A stretch of DNA of 64,000 bases from assembly GCF_937616625.2 (NCBI RefSeq), contig NC_065577.1, positions 1,839,001 through 1,903,000 on the forward strand, written 5' to 3'. The stretch comes from Mercurialis annua. Taxonomy: Eukaryota; Streptophyta; Magnoliopsida; Malpighiales; Euphorbiaceae. Position numbers and translations under genes: made by a program. The notes beneath the pieces were generated by a model that saw only the letters and a list, made by a program, of their open reading frames with translations, was not told the origin of the DNA and did no database searches. Position 1 is the stretch's first letter, and each line of letters begins with the position of its first letter. Below, one piece after another: positions 11,661-23,839 of the stretch.

Positions 11661-11663
11661 GAA

Positions 11664-12011
11664 CAAAGTCAACGCGCCTGCTGAACTTGTGACACATGTT
11701 CATATAACCCAATTTATACTTTTTTGAGCAACTAACCCTAAAAATCTTCATTTTTTTGTCAAATAACCCCATAATTGTATTTTTAAAACGCGTAAAATAC
11801 AAATCGGAGGTGAGAGATGCAAAAAAATAATTAGATACTTCCCTAATTGTTGCAATATAATTATCCTAAATCTACTTTTTGAAATAAAAATATAAATTAT
11901 GGGATTATTTGATCCAAATATGAAGAGTTTATGGGTTAATTGTTTAAAAAAATATAAATTGGGTTAGATGACCCCGTGTCACAAGTTCAGGGAGTGCGCT
12001 GACCCTTTGTT
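11664..12011. mobile_element. MITE with about 70-bp terminal inverted repeats
   Basis: The left arm (caaagtcaacgcgcctgctg, gaacttgtgacac, ataacccaatttatactttt, actaaccc) is matched on the right by its inverted copy (gggttaattg, aaatataaattgggttagat, gtgtcacaagttc, agtgcgctgaccctttg). The arms are about 80% alike by eye. I could not settle a target duplication. No coding frame inside. Confidence 0.75.
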
Positions 12012-13377
12012 TTAAAAAATTATGAAGGTTTGGATTTAAAAAATGATTAAGCCATTTTTTTATTATTATAGTGGAATTTAATTGTTTATAATTTGATAAA
12101 GTAGATAATATTTTTAAGTAGTTTCTTTATTTTATTCATAATTTTTAAAATAACTTATTATGGATATTTATCAAATTAATTTAAATAGTTAATTTTTTCT
12201 CTCCTTTTTCTATTAAATATTTCTATTACTTCTAAGCAAATATTAAATATTAGTCTGCCGATAATATTTAATCCTGTTTTATAAAAATTAATAAATATAT
12301 ATATCAACTATCATTTCTCGACAAATTGATATACGGATTGAAAAGCTGATGAAAATTAATGATATGAAAATCAGATTTTTTAACATTGTGTTTGATGTGT
12401 GAATGACATGCCAACTCTAGCAAACAACATCATTTTTCACCGATTTTCATTCCATTTGTTAAGAACTGTTAGTTACTATATATATTTACTATCATAAAAC
12501 GTGATAAATAATAAAATTTGTATAATTCATGAAAATATTATGTAGATAACCCGATAAAACATAAAAAAAATGAACTAAAATTTTACAAGAGTTCTCGAAA
12601 CCAAATCGAACATCTACAGAATCAGAACTTTCTCCGTTCTTTATACTCAATGTGTTTTATTGATCCAATATCTTCGGCATCCTGATCAGAATCAAGTTGA
12701 CTTTATCTTGTAATTCTATCTCGACAAATTCTGATAGAACAGCATTCACAATCTTCTATTTTGCCTCATTACGAACTGCATATCTATCGGAGAAACGAAT
12801 CCCTTTCAACCGCTATTTGGAAATCTGTGCATTTGAGCCTTTTCCTCTTGCTGGTTATCGGAATATTATCTTCCATGTCGATCTCAAACAGTCAAAGAAG
12901 CTCAAGTTAATAGCATTCAATAGAAAAGTTTTTGATTCTTCCCTGATTGAAGTTGATGAAGATAACTGATAATCTTTAAATTCGACAATCCTTGCATTTG
13001 AGCTCGTCCTTCATCGTTGTGTCATAAACTATTTTATAATTCTTCTATGATAAGGTAATTTACATTAACCGTCTTTGCACTATCTTTTTTCTCTTCAACA
13101 TATACTCAAATTGTCCTCAAAACTTATGTTTAATAACTTGACTGTATATGCCTTTATTTTTAGAGTATTTTCGTCAATTTTAACGACGTGATATGCCAAC
13201 CAAAATACTAGTATATTTTCTGCCACATTGTGTCATATGGTGATCTTAGACGTTCATATACGACTCTAATTGGCACCGGCACATTATTAAAATTGACGAA
13301 AACGGCGCATGAGTAATGGCAGAGACAACCAAATTATTAAATAAACGTTTAGAGACAGTTATGCTACGAATTAAAAT
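12012..13377. other. Intergenic, no gene supported
   Basis: AT-rich DNA between the arginine-rich gene and the GNAT-like gene. A frame of 90 codons at 12697-12969 is open, but it has no recognisable domain, no matching neighbours and no splice-extended homology that I can see, so I do not call it. It would need transcript evidence. Confidence 0.5.
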
Positions 13378-15204
13378 TTAGGAACGGTTCGGACGATCTT
13401 TCGGTTTGAACCTGGTGCACCATTTCAATAGGAGCTCTTCAACATCAGCATCCATTCGAGTTCCTACGCCTCCCCAGACTAACATATGAGCCATGTCTCC
13501 AAATGTGGAACCACTCACTTCATGCACTGGCTTGAACCCAATTCTTGTGTAGAATCTAACAAGCTACCAAATACAAAACACAATGTGTAAGCTGGTCAAT
13601 AATTAATTCAGACACCTAGTTGTTATAATTTCTTGGATTATGATAATTCCATATTCATTTGTTATTTTAGCTGGTGTTTTAAAAATCAAACCGTTGGCAG
13701 AACATGTATGAGTATTAGTTTATGCTGGTTAAACCAATTCAACTAATTAAAATGAAATTTTTATGCAACATATGTGATACACACATTTTTTTCTAGAATA
13801 AGTTGCATGTTAAATTTAGGGATAATTGCCAAAAAAATTATCATGAATTTAATGTTTTGCAATTCTAACACGAACTTCAATTTAGACAATGTAAAACACA
13901 AATTGTCAATACTTTTAAATATTAAAATTACACGGCACACAAAAATTATACTCCCTCCGTCCCAATAGAGTTGTCCACTTTGAGAAATTTTTCTGTCCCA
14001 AAACTCTTGTCCACTTTAAAAAGTAACTAACTTTTACACTTAATTTTCCTATATTATCCCTATTTAAAATCCACTAATGAGTAAATTAAAAGTGGACCCT
14101 ATAATTAATAGGGGTATGACAAGAAAAGTAAAGAAAATTTTATAAAATCCATAAACAATAATTGCTTTTCTTAAACTGTGTGATAAAGGCAAAGTGGACA
14201 ACTCTATTGGGACGGAGGGAGTATATTTTTGCAAATAACCCTTAAATTTTAACACTTGCATAGCACAAAATTCTAACTAGTAAATAAATAACACTCTAAC
14301 TAATAAACAAAATATGGTTTTTAAAGTTTAATGGGTTCAATAGTTTTCCGGTTCTTGCTGTTTTTAGACATAAGTAATCATATTTTCAGTTTCTAGCAAA
14401 GAATCAAATCGGATAGAATTCCGATTCTCAATCAAACCATTTGAACTGGTCGATCGGTCAGGTTCGATCCTTAAAACCATAATTTTAACAAAAAGTACAG
14501 CAAAATAACAATAGTACTCACAAACAAGAACAACAATTTGGTTTCAATTAATTAAAAACAACTATCGATAGAGTATGAAGCCAAGCAGCACGGACTCAGA
14601 AAAACAGAACACTTAAATACAATAAATCAAATTAAAAAAAAACACAATAAAACAGTATTATTTTAAAAAGAACTATATGTTCTCTAAAAAAAAGAATTAT
14701 ATGTAAAGTTTAAATTCCGTATCTGAAATTTTTATTGCACGAGTGACATGGTACAACGGATATATTCCGAGATATTAAAAGTACCTTAGAATGATAAAGA
14801 TCGGAGTCATTAATGGCGAGCAACTCAGCAACTCGACAGCCACAATCAAACCCATACCGAACAGCAACAGCTCCAATGAACAAACCAATTCCATAAATCG
14901 ATTTCTCCATACCCAACGTCTCTTTTTTCAACTTAATCGAATCCAAATGAAGAATCCTCCCTCTTAACCAAACCCTAATCACCCCCTCTGCTCGACCCAG
15001 CTCATTTTTTGTCAAACGACTCGTCGCTGTAATTCTGAAGAAGGGTCCCACTGTTTTGAGCTGGAGATCAAGATTTTGTGCTTTTGAGGCGGATATAATG
15101 TCTGCCATTGTTGGAACTGTGGTTAAATCTTTGAATTTGGTGCTGTTTTTGATTTGATTTGGGGGAATTGGATTGGGGATTTGAGTTGTTGATTTTAGGT
15201 TCAT
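13378..15204 (-). CDS. GNAT-like acyl-CoA N-acyltransferase (putative)
   Basis: Two exons: complement(join(13378..13563,14785..15204)), 201 aa. The second exon reads LVRFYTRIGFKPVHEV, the helix and strand typical of the C-terminal half of GNAT folds (xxFYxxxGF). The first exon has VAVRYGFDCGCRVAELLAIN, matching the central strand and acetyl-CoA-loop region, although the classical Q/RxxGxG/A loop is not clear. This suggests a plant-specific, possibly degenerate, GNAT. The first 30 or so residues are Pro/Asn/Gln/Thr-rich; translation might instead begin at MADIISASKAQ (15107). Substrate unknown. The intron of 1.2 kb holds a Stowaway MITE and a CCGGTT repeat. Confidence 0.72.
13951..14221. mobile_element. 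Stowaway (Tc1/mariner) MITE, 271 bp
   Basis: The ends are ctccctccgtcccaatagag and its exact inverted copy ctctattgggacggagggag, the classic Stowaway terminus. TA duplications lie at 13949-13950 and 14222-14223. The inverted match extends 30 bp or more (gttgtccacttt/aaagtggacaac). It lies in the intron of the GNAT-like gene. Confidence 0.96.
14325..14480. repeat. CCGGTT-type dispersed repeat
   Basis: gttcaatagttttccggttc (about 14335) and ggtcgatcggtcaggttcga (about 14449) belong to the same GGTTGAACCGG family seen in the RlmN-like gene intron. Located in the GNAT-like gene intron. Confidence 0.45.
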
Positions 15205-16062
15205 TTTAAAGTTTTGGGATTAAAGTGGAAAATTTGGAATTGTGAAGGATGAACTTGTGTGTGTTAAATTTGAAAGTTGGTGATAGATATGGATATTAAG
15301 GTAGTTTGGATGACACGTGGCAAATACTTGATCTCCACTTTGCTACCAACAAAATAATATTTTTAAAGAAGGGAGGAAAAACAAAAGAAGAATTATTAAT
15401 TTATTTATTTTAATTAATTAAAAATAAAAATATTTCTTTATTTTTAAATTAATCTTGAATAATATATTTTTATTATTCAGGTCAATTAACAATCAAATTG
15501 GATCAATATGATCTCCGAATGCATTTATTTTATACAAATTGAAGATCAATTGATGTGAAATAAAAAATATTATTTATATTTGATTAAATTGATGAAATAT
15601 GAATTAATTGTTCATGAGGAATACCAAATACATAACGTAATGACCTTTTGCTACAATAAAAAGAACAGATTAACTACTGAAACTCCATGAGTTTAATTTT
15701 TATAAATCCATTATAATGGCACTTTTCATATTTTGATATATTATACATCTACACCCGTCTATTAATTTTTCCATTAGTCAACTCGATCAAAAGATAAAAT
15801 TTAACTCTTAAACCTTTTTTTTATCCAGTTTCTTCCGAAAATTGTGGCAAAATCGAGGCTTCTTTACATTTAACATAACTTGTGTCGACTAGCTACACAA
15901 ACAGCCTGAAGCTTTTATTAAGTGTTTGAACTAAAAATTACAATTACAACATGGCAGCTAATGAATTGGCATATATAATTAGAAACAAAGGTTATGTTTT
16001 TAATATGGTATACATGCCTATACTTTATGTACAAAGACTTATAAATACGCATGATAAGAATA
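15205..16062. other. Intergenic region between the GNAT-like gene and POLK
   Basis: Holds the promoter of the GNAT-like gene and the 3' flank of POLK, both on the minus strand. The sequence is AT-rich with no repeat or gene that I can support. Confidence 0.5.
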
Positions 16063-19000
16063 CTAGAAATTCTGATTGCTCTTTGTAAAGAACATATCGA
16101 TGGAAATATGACTTTTATCCCGGGACAGCTTGGCCTTCTTCTGTGTGCTTTGGCCAGAGGCGTCGGTCTTGCTTACTAACCTGAAGATGTCACTCTCATT
16201 ATATTGAAAAAAAATACAGAAAGAATTGTAAGAAATAAGATCGTATGCACACTATATAAATATGAAGAGAAAAATTGCTAACGTGAAGACTCGCTTAGTT
16301 TAGATGATAGATGAGCAGACTACCTTTGCCTCGGGATAGAAGTTCTAGTATTGATGCTAGACTCCTCATTCTGAAGCCTCTCGGCGAAATGAAAATCAGA
16401 ATGTTCTTGCCTTTCCGCAACAAAATCTGGTGGCATTTCAATTCCGCAAAATGAACATTTGTAGTCATCAATCCAAAAGAGTTCATTTTTGCATTTGGGT
16501 AAGACAGCCTCATTGCTCGTGTCCGCATTTCTCCCATCAGTATGCTCAGGCGAAGTAAATTCTGTGTTACATCTTACCGTATCCCTAGTATTCACCTAGC
16601 CACAACCGAAAAGCACGATAAAGCTAAACATCAAAGAAAATAAGATTGATGATACTATTGTATGCTTGAGAATGATGCTTACTTCTATGTTACTACTGAT
16701 TGTGCAGTTATGACCATCCAAATCCTGTACATTTAATGAATCTCTAGTTTCATCATGTTGAATCTCACGACTGTCGGTAGAAAAGGCAGTTTCTATGTCA
16801 TCTGTGAAGGGCTGATCGCTACAATCTGAAGCCAACGAGCTTCGACCCATTATATTTTTTCTAGATGCATCGCCAGTTACAATGAAGTTCATCAGAGTTT
16901 TTTGTGTTGGATCAGATAGAGCCTCAGCCTTGTCTTCACTAAAATGAGACACCCGTAAGCCTAACAACAGCGACAGAAACATTTTTGTCAATTTATGAAT
17001 CTGTTAAAAGGCGTGCTATGGAACCCAGATAAGCACAGAAATTCGTATATCGAATCTGATACTACGTCTCGGACCAAAACACATACCTATCAGTCTTAAA
17101 GAGACGGGAAGTTCAGCCTTTAGCAGCTTCGAAGCATGTTTCAATATGTCTTCACTTGAACAAATATATTTTTGTAAAGTCACAGCTCTGCTTCGTATCT
17201 AAAGAATAAAAAATGTCATTAGTTTCTGAACGTGAAGGGCGAAGAATCATAGCTAGAAAAAGAAGGATTGGAGGAAATAATATTAAAAAATTACAAGAGA
17301 GTTCACTAAAGATCATTAATTACTGATTCGAACACTCTAACTCATCATTTTACACTCTTGTTTAAAGAACAGCAATAAAGTATCCAAAACTACCTCAAAG
17401 GATGCGGTTTTCAATTTGAGAGTCAATGTCCTACCATGAAGCCCTTCTTTTTGCATATCAGAAGATAGCATCTCTGCAATTTCAGCTGCAATTCAAAAGA
17501 AAACTAGTTAATTTTTCTAGATAATTCTAATAATGTTAAGCAAAACCTAATGATAAGTTATTTTTAGTATTGACACCAAGAAGTATATTACTACATCCCT
17601 GCATCAAAGTCAGACAAATATGACATGCAAAAAGCCAGAGATGGGTGACCATTTTGTCTTAAGGAAATACACAACCATAAATTCTCTGAATGATACAAAT
17701 AACCAATCAACAATCACTTGCCTAATTTCTGATAAAGAAATGCCTCATTGTCTGTGGCAGAAAAAGTTCTCTCATTACTTATACTTTTTCTAAACTTGGC
17801 TTGAGGTGTATCTGTCCTCCCAAGCCCCAGTCCCACAGAGAGGAAAAAATCTGCACTAAAATATAACCATAGAATCAGGTGATAAAGACAATCCCAATTC
17901 CTTTTGAAGGAGGAGAGGTGCATGCATAACTGTATATTATCCAGCCATTTCAAATATATAAAATGCACTTGTCGCACCAGATGTGAGGCCTAAATAACAG
18001 CCGCTTGATTATTCAAATGCTGTGTCGTCATGTTTTATATATACTAATTCAACGACTCAGTTTATCTTCTCTTCATGTATCTATCGGCTAAATATTGCAT
18101 TTGCTAGGAGGCTAACATTATCAAAAATATATATAAAAAAATCAGGATTAAAGAGGTTACAAACAACCACGAAAAAAGTTGAGTTTTACTTAAAGGAATG
18201 CACCGACCTGCTGTTGATTGAGAAAACAGTGCACAGAGGAATCCACCCTTTTGCAGCAGATCCTCACATGTTTTTATTCCTAAGACATCCGTCAGAATAT
18301 GTTCAGTGACCTTACCGATGCCTCCAATCTGCATAGAGTTCAATTAAGTGCTCAAATTTAGACAATTACATTTTAAATATTGTTTCTCTCGTATTTACTG
18401 TGATGCAATTCCCTTAAGCAGATAAGTTATTGTAAATATACCTTTCTTATAGGGAGGGAGGATATAAATGTTACGATGGCTGTCCGATCATTTGGTAGAA
18501 CAAATTGTCCATTCGGCTTATTAATATCTGAGCAAACCTGTGGATGAAAATGCAGTCAGCTGCATAAGAATTTGAGAAAAGTCTGGAAAACTTTTATAGT
18601 TCTTCAACGTATTTTAAATTGTTTTCTGGAGTAACTAGTATGCATGCTAAAACAAGTAAAATTAAAAGCATTTAGCGGTTTAGCTCTATGACGATGGTGC
18701 CACTTCCTCTTTCAAGCAAGAATAATGAATGCCAGAATAACAGGAAACAAAATACGTAATTTATTGGACTGTGACTGTCATTTATTAACTCTTTTCTCTT
18801 ACAATTTAAGAAATTGAGGATATGCAAAGCGTCATTATGTTCATGAAACATAATCAAAAATTGCAACAATCTTAGAAAGAAAGCTACTGGCAGAACCTTT
18901 GCAAGCAATTGATTTGCGGCAACCCCAGCACTACATGTTAGACCAGTCTCTTGATACACACTGTTTCTGAGCTCTTCAGCGATCTTGACAGAGAAAAAAA

Positions 19001-20655
19001 GGGAATATCAATGCTATGATGACAAATAATTCCACATGGACAAAGAAGAATATGCTGAACATACTTCTCCACCAGTAGTGCCCCTATCTCTACAGACATC
19101 AGTTATATCAAGATATGCTTCATCCAAACTAGCGGCCATGAAATGGGGATCATATTTCTGGAAAACTTCAAAGTAAAACATGTATAAAGATTTGCAGATC
19201 AGAAAATTTACAATAACATGCCTTAGAAACTTAACAAAAAATGACCAACCTTTTCTTGTTAAATCACTGTAATGAATATACTTCTTGAAATCAGTCGGAA
19301 CTAAAATCAACTCTGGACATAATTTACGCGCAATGAAACCAGGCATCGCGGCCCTAACCCCAAATCTCCGTGCCTACAACATTTCTAATAACTGTTTCAG
19401 CATATTAAAATTTACAATCTAGACTCATTACCCTCATTTTAAAATTAGAGTAAACTATGCAAACCTCATAATTAGCAGTTGAAAGCATAGACAAGCCACC
19501 AACAGCCATTGGCTTTCCCTTCAAAGAAGGATTACTTAACGTTTCAACAGCAGCATAAAAGGCATCCATATCTACATGCAACCAAATCCTAGAAAGATCG
19601 CGTGTAACTTCTAGCTCCGAAATTTTCCTATCAGCAACCTGAAAACACCATAAACACAAAAATTGCAACAAACTCACACGAAATGAAAACCTCAAAACAA
19701 CATAAAATCAAAGCAAACCCTAATCACTAATCAGTAATCACTCTTTCAATTAGGGGTGAGCGTCGATCGGTTCAGTTTAGAATCGACCGAAACTGATGGT
19801 GCCAAAATTTTCTGAATGGTTGACCGAACCGTAATTTTTTTAACCAAACAACAATATTTCTATGACCAAACTTTTCAGTTGGTTCAGTTTGGTGTTTATA
19901 TTCGGTTTGGACTTGTACACAAAATCAAATTAAAACTTTAAAATTTTAGGTAAAATAACAAAAACGCCCTGAAATTTAGATGCAAAATCAAAAAAAAATC
20001 CTTAATTTTGAAAAGTTCAGTTCGTCGGTTTTTTGGTTATTTCGATTTTACAAACCTAACCGAACCGTTAACCAAACTCCAAATTTCTCTAACTTACTCA
20101 CCGAACCAGACCGTTTTCACCGAACAACCGAACCAAACAACAAACTTCAGTTTGTCTCCGTTTGGTTTTTCGATCTAGTTTGGTTTCTGCGTGCCCTTAC
20201 TTTCAGTTAAGCCAATATTATAAGAAACAACTTACCGTCTGAAAATGAGCCAGATTGGCCGGAGCTAGTTTCGCGCATTGCACCCGCATATTTTCAATCT
20301 TTTGTCTCATAAAAGCTTCTTTCTTTTCCTCATTCTGAAAATACTTTGAACCTTTACTCATTTCATATACAATTCTTTGAACTTTCTCCTTATCCACTCC
20401 CTCCATACCTTAAAACAATAATAATTAACTTAATTACTAAACATAATCAATCTATCAATCAATCTGATTACTCAAATTACAGTGTCAAACCCTAATTTTA
20501 GATTAAAAATGGTGCTGAGTTGTGAATTGACAATCAAAAGTTCAAAAAATTGGGAATTGAAATTTACCAGCTTTAGCATTAGTGTAGACAGTGTGATAAG
20601 ATTGCCATGGTTTTGGATTATTTTCTCCGGACGACGTCGCTTCAGTGTTCTCCAT
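16063..20655 (-). CDS. POLK: DNA polymerase kappa (Y-family translesion polymerase)
   Basis: Fourteen exons: complement(join(16063..16180,16324..16595,16683..16960,17087..17198,17394..17485,17722..17850,18208..18328,18442..18537,18897..18983,19065..19165,19250..19373,19465..19638,20236..20408,20568..20655)), 654 aa, phases all consistent. An N-clasp ([20 protein letters not shown]) is followed by the catalytic [10 protein letters not shown] (D110, D112; steric-gate region F114-Y115) and [10 protein letters not shown] (D201, E202). A helix-hairpin-helix IGGIGKV lies at about 282 and the little finger around 325-430. A UBZ-like zinc finger has C572, C575, H590, H594. The end has a PIP-like ISIDMFF. 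Kappa inserts and extends opposite bulky lesions in the nucleus; UBZ and PIP motifs recruit it to ubiquitinated PCNA. Intron 9 uses a GC donor. Length is close to the Arabidopsis enzyme. Confidence 0.96.
19752..20208. repeat. GGTTCGGTT/AACCGAACC foldback repeat in POLK intron 2
   Basis: It begins aggggtgagcgtcgatcggt and ends with accgaaccaaac and gtttctgcgtgccctt, with inverted ggttcggt/accgaacc strings throughout. The layout (ggggtgagc at one end, a complement-like gcacgccc at the other) matches a common plant non-coding repeat. Further copies: 23143-23185, 31525-31875, 37705-37980, 54795-54990. Confidence 0.55.
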
Positions 20656-20718
20656 CTCTCTGTGCTTCTTTGAGAAGGAGAAAGAAAAAAAAAAGAGGGA
20701 AAAATTAGATTCGTTGGT

Positions 20719-20726
20719 TTATATAT
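20719..20726 (-). promoter_or_regulatory. Putative TATA box of POLK
   Basis: TATATAAA on the minus strand, about 64 nt upstream of the POLK start codon, leaving a 5' UTR of roughly 30-35 nt. Assigned by sequence and position only. Confidence 0.45.
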
Positions 20727-20789
20727 GAACTGTAAAAGCTGAGAAGTAAAGGATGGGCCTTTAAGGCCCAATAAGTTTGAAAGAAAACG

Positions 20790-21060
20790 GAATAAGGGTT
20801 ATATATGCCCCTAATTTTTGGATTCAGGATCATTTATGCCCTTATAATTTGAAAAGGTGTATACATACCCCTAATGTTTTTAAATTGGTTTATTTAGCCG
20901 TCATACTTAATATGGTTAGGAACATATATGATTAGGAAAAACGTTAGTGACCTATATAAGTTTATTTGAAAATGTTAAAGACATACGTACATATTTTCAA
21001 ATTATGAGGATATAGATGATTCTAAGCTCAAATTTAAGGGAATATTTGACCCTTTCTCTA
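20790..21060. repeat. Imperfect inverted-repeat element (MITE-like)
   Basis: The left side (aagggttatatatgccccta, ggatcatttatgcccttata, atttgaaaa) is mirrored on the right (tttcaaattatgaggatata, gatgattctaagctc, gggaatatttgacccttt). No clear target duplication. It lies just upstream of POLK. Confidence 0.6.
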
Positions 21061-22186
21061 AAAAAACAGCCATGTTTGTTTTATTGCCTTTGATATAAGC
21101 TGTATGGGATTTGAGCATTTTTTTTTAAAGAGTATTTGTTGTATGATTTATTATATTTTTCAGAAAAAGAGTTTATTGTCCTTAAATTTCATATTAATTT
21201 GCTTTTTAAAGGTAATCTAAATTATTAAAAGAATACATAAGTCTTTTTTTTTCCTTAGCCACATAGGCCTTCAATGTTTTAAAAGTTGCTAAAAATCCTC
21301 CAAATTTTTAAAAATAGCACTAAGCGTGGACAAAATTACTTAGATTTCCGTCCTCTTAATTAAGGAGTTTTTAGTTGTTGTTTTTTAACAATCTTCGGAA
21401 AAATGTTATCGTTTCTAATGATAGACATATTTCTAGATAGAGAAAAAAGTTAATTTTTTTATTTTCAGAAGAAAACCAACTGAAACTCTATTCGAAATAG
21501 AGCAAGAAGGACGAATTCGAAATAGAGCAAGAAGGACGAATTAATGTATTTGTACTTAATTAGTCAGAAGCTCATGTCTCCATTTCAAGTTTCTAATCAA
21601 GTAAAAAATGTTTTTTTTTGTTTAAATGTAACTTTTATGTATATAATATTAATATTAGAATATATATTTTTAATTTTTTTAGTGATGTCAGATGTATAAA
21701 GTAAAGCAGTATTATAGATAATAAAAAATTCATTTGGTTGCTTGATAGAAAAAAAGTTTTTGATATTTAAGGAAAATAATGAGTGGAGCAAAGTAATTTC
21801 CATCGAGTTCAATGTGCAATTTCAAAGCACATATAATATTAATAAACTAATTTATTAGGATAAAATAATAATTAAAACATCAACCTTATAACTATTCTTA
21901 GATTTCTGCTTAGAAAAAGTCAAAAATTATGCCTCCATGATTGAATCTAATTTAGATCTTTGAAAAATAAAAGAATCCAATTGCTAGTTCAATTTTAAAA
22001 ATGTCAAAGTCTTTCCTATGACTAGCGAGGTAAACGGATTAATGTAAAAATAAATAGAGGTAAACGGATTATAACGCAATTGATATTTTCTAATTTTAAT
22101 TGAGTTATGTTAATTATAATTTGAAATGTTTTACTCTCACATGCAACATCATATACATATATATAAAATTTACTAGGTCAATTGAG
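21061..22186. other. Intergenic, AT-rich, no gene
   Basis: Low-complexity AT-rich DNA with poly-T tracts. A short direct duplication of gaattcgaaatagagcaaga, in pieces, occurs near 21489-21540. Open frames here are short and without domains. Confidence 0.5.
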
Positions 22187-22435
22187 TAATTTAAAGGGAT
22201 TATTTTCCAAATGCTTGTTTTGGGCAAAGTATTTTTGGCCCATTTTTTCTCTTATCCTACATTACCTAATAAGCTAACTTATTTAGCAAAAATACCCAGT
22301 ATATAAAGAAGTTTTATCTCATTTTAGATTAAATTTTTACATAACCACTTTTTTTCTCTATTCTCTCTCTTCTCTCGCTTCTTCTCTCTTCTTTTCTACT
22401 TCTTTTCTTCTTTGATTTTCGATTTATCTCCTTCG

Positions 22436-22580
22436 ATTACTTTTCCGTTCGTCTTTCCGGTCGTGCTTCCGTTCGTCTACTTCCAATGGATTTTTCGTCG
22501 TTTCCGGTCGTTTTTTCGTTCGTTTTTTCCGTTCGCGCTAGTCCGTTCGTCTTTTCCGTTCGCGCTATAAATTTCTCGAC
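22436..22580. repeat. TTCCGTTCG-rich tandem block
   Basis: Variants of ttccgttcgtc and tttccggtcg recur about eight times, finishing with two copies of ttccgttcgcgcta. Much more CpG-rich than its surroundings. It lies inside the Mutator-like element. Confidence 0.7.
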
Positions 22581-22799
22581 TCGTTTTTAGATTTGTGTAA
22601 TTTTTTAGGTTTTTTTTAATGATTTAAATATTTTGTAAATAAATTATTGTAGATCTATATTTTTTTGTTTATAAAATTGTTCTATTATGCATATAATTAT
22701 TTATTTTGTCTTCTCTTATTCATAAATTTGTTTATTGCTAATGATTTTGTAAAGAAAATATTGATTTATAGTGCATTTATAATAATTTTATAATATCTT

Positions 22800-23125
22800 T
22801 ACGTTTTAGTGTATTTTTGGTGTATTAATGGTGTATTTCTGCCGTTTTTAGTATATTTCCGGTGCATTTACAGTGTTTATGGTGTATTTGTAGTGTTTAT
22901 GGTGTATTTGCAGTGTTTCATGGTTAAATCACAAAAAACACTACAAAATGCCATAAATACACTACTTATACACTGCTTATACACTATATATACACTATAT
23001 AAACACCATAAAAACACTATATATACACTACTGTTACACTATAAAAAATAAATAAAAAATTCCAGGAAAAAAATCTATCAAAAATAAAAATTAACACTAT
23101 ATATACACTAATCTTACACTATATA
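22800..23125. repeat. GTGTA / TACAC foldback microsatellite
   Basis: From 22808 to 22922 the + strand consists of gtgtattt/ggtgttta variants. From 22938 to 23122 it consists of the complementary acactata/aaacaccata variants. The whole forms a long imperfect hairpin of about 10-bp steps. An 80-codon open frame here is a by-product of the repeat. Confidence 0.85.
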
Positions 23126-23142
23126 AAAAAAATGTCGGTCGG

Positions 23143-23185
23143 TTCGGTCGGTTCGGTTGACCGAACCGAAAAAACCGAAAACCGA
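23143..23185. repeat. Compact GGTTCGGTT palindrome
   Basis: gtcggtcggttcggtcggtt is followed at once by gaccgaaccgaaaaaaccga, making a near-perfect hairpin within the Mutator-like element's right half. Confidence 0.7.
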
Positions 23186-23839
23186 AATTGAAAACCCACA
23201 AAGGTATTTATGAATTTTTTTTTTAAAAAAAGGTATTTTTCGTAAATGAAAAAAGTCAGAAAAGAAAAGTCAAAACTTGTAATGTAAAGTTGTAAATAAA
23301 ATAGCAAAACATGTATTTTGAAAAATTACCACTAATTTAAATGGCTAATTTACAATTTGATTTCTCATATTTGGATTGATTATTAATTTGAACCTTTATA
23401 AATTTACAACGCGTGTCATTCACACATCAGTTTTTATATTTTTGTCATATTAAATTTTTCAAATACAAATTTATTATTTATTTCCAATAAAACAAAATAT
23501 TATGCCATATGACATCCATATTAGTGGACATTACATCAAAATAAAAATATATGAAAAGATAGTTTTTTTTCTTGGCATCATTTTAAAAATCAAAGTTGTG
23601 ATTAAAAAAACTCGAAGTTATTGTGTCAAATTTTTGAAATTAATAGATTCCTTTGGAAAAAAAAAATACTGCTGCTGCCAACTTAATTAACATTTCATAC
23701 AATTAAAATGACATTTTGACAAATTAAGTCAAGTTAATTGTTCTTTTTTTAAGTACTTAAATCAATTAGTCAAGCCAGCAGAATCAAGTCACCAACCATC
23801 AGGTCAACATGACTATACCATAAATCTTTATTTACCTTA

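Larger units (their letters stand above)
22196..23332. mobile_element. Non-autonomous Mutator-like element, 1137 bp, 9-bp target duplication
   Basis: Perfect 9-bp direct repeats taatttaaa flank it (22187-22195 and 23333-23341). The ends are imperfect inverted repeats: gattattttccaaatgcttg and, from the right, ggtaatttttcaaaatacat, both followed by ttttg. Inside are a TATA-like tatataaag (about 22300), a pyrimidine-rich stretch (22330-22430), a repeated ttccgttcg block (22440-22575) and a GTGTA/TACAC foldback (22800-23120). No transposase. The promoter-like interior may be captured host sequence, which is inference. Confidence 0.82.

Noticed and set aside
12697..12969. 90-codon + strand frame
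   Set aside because: No recognisable domain, no splice extension, AT-rich surroundings; chance frame not excluded.
22809..23051. 80-codon + strand open frame
   Set aside because: Entirely made by the GTGTA/TACAC repeat; Tyr/Leu/Val low complexity.
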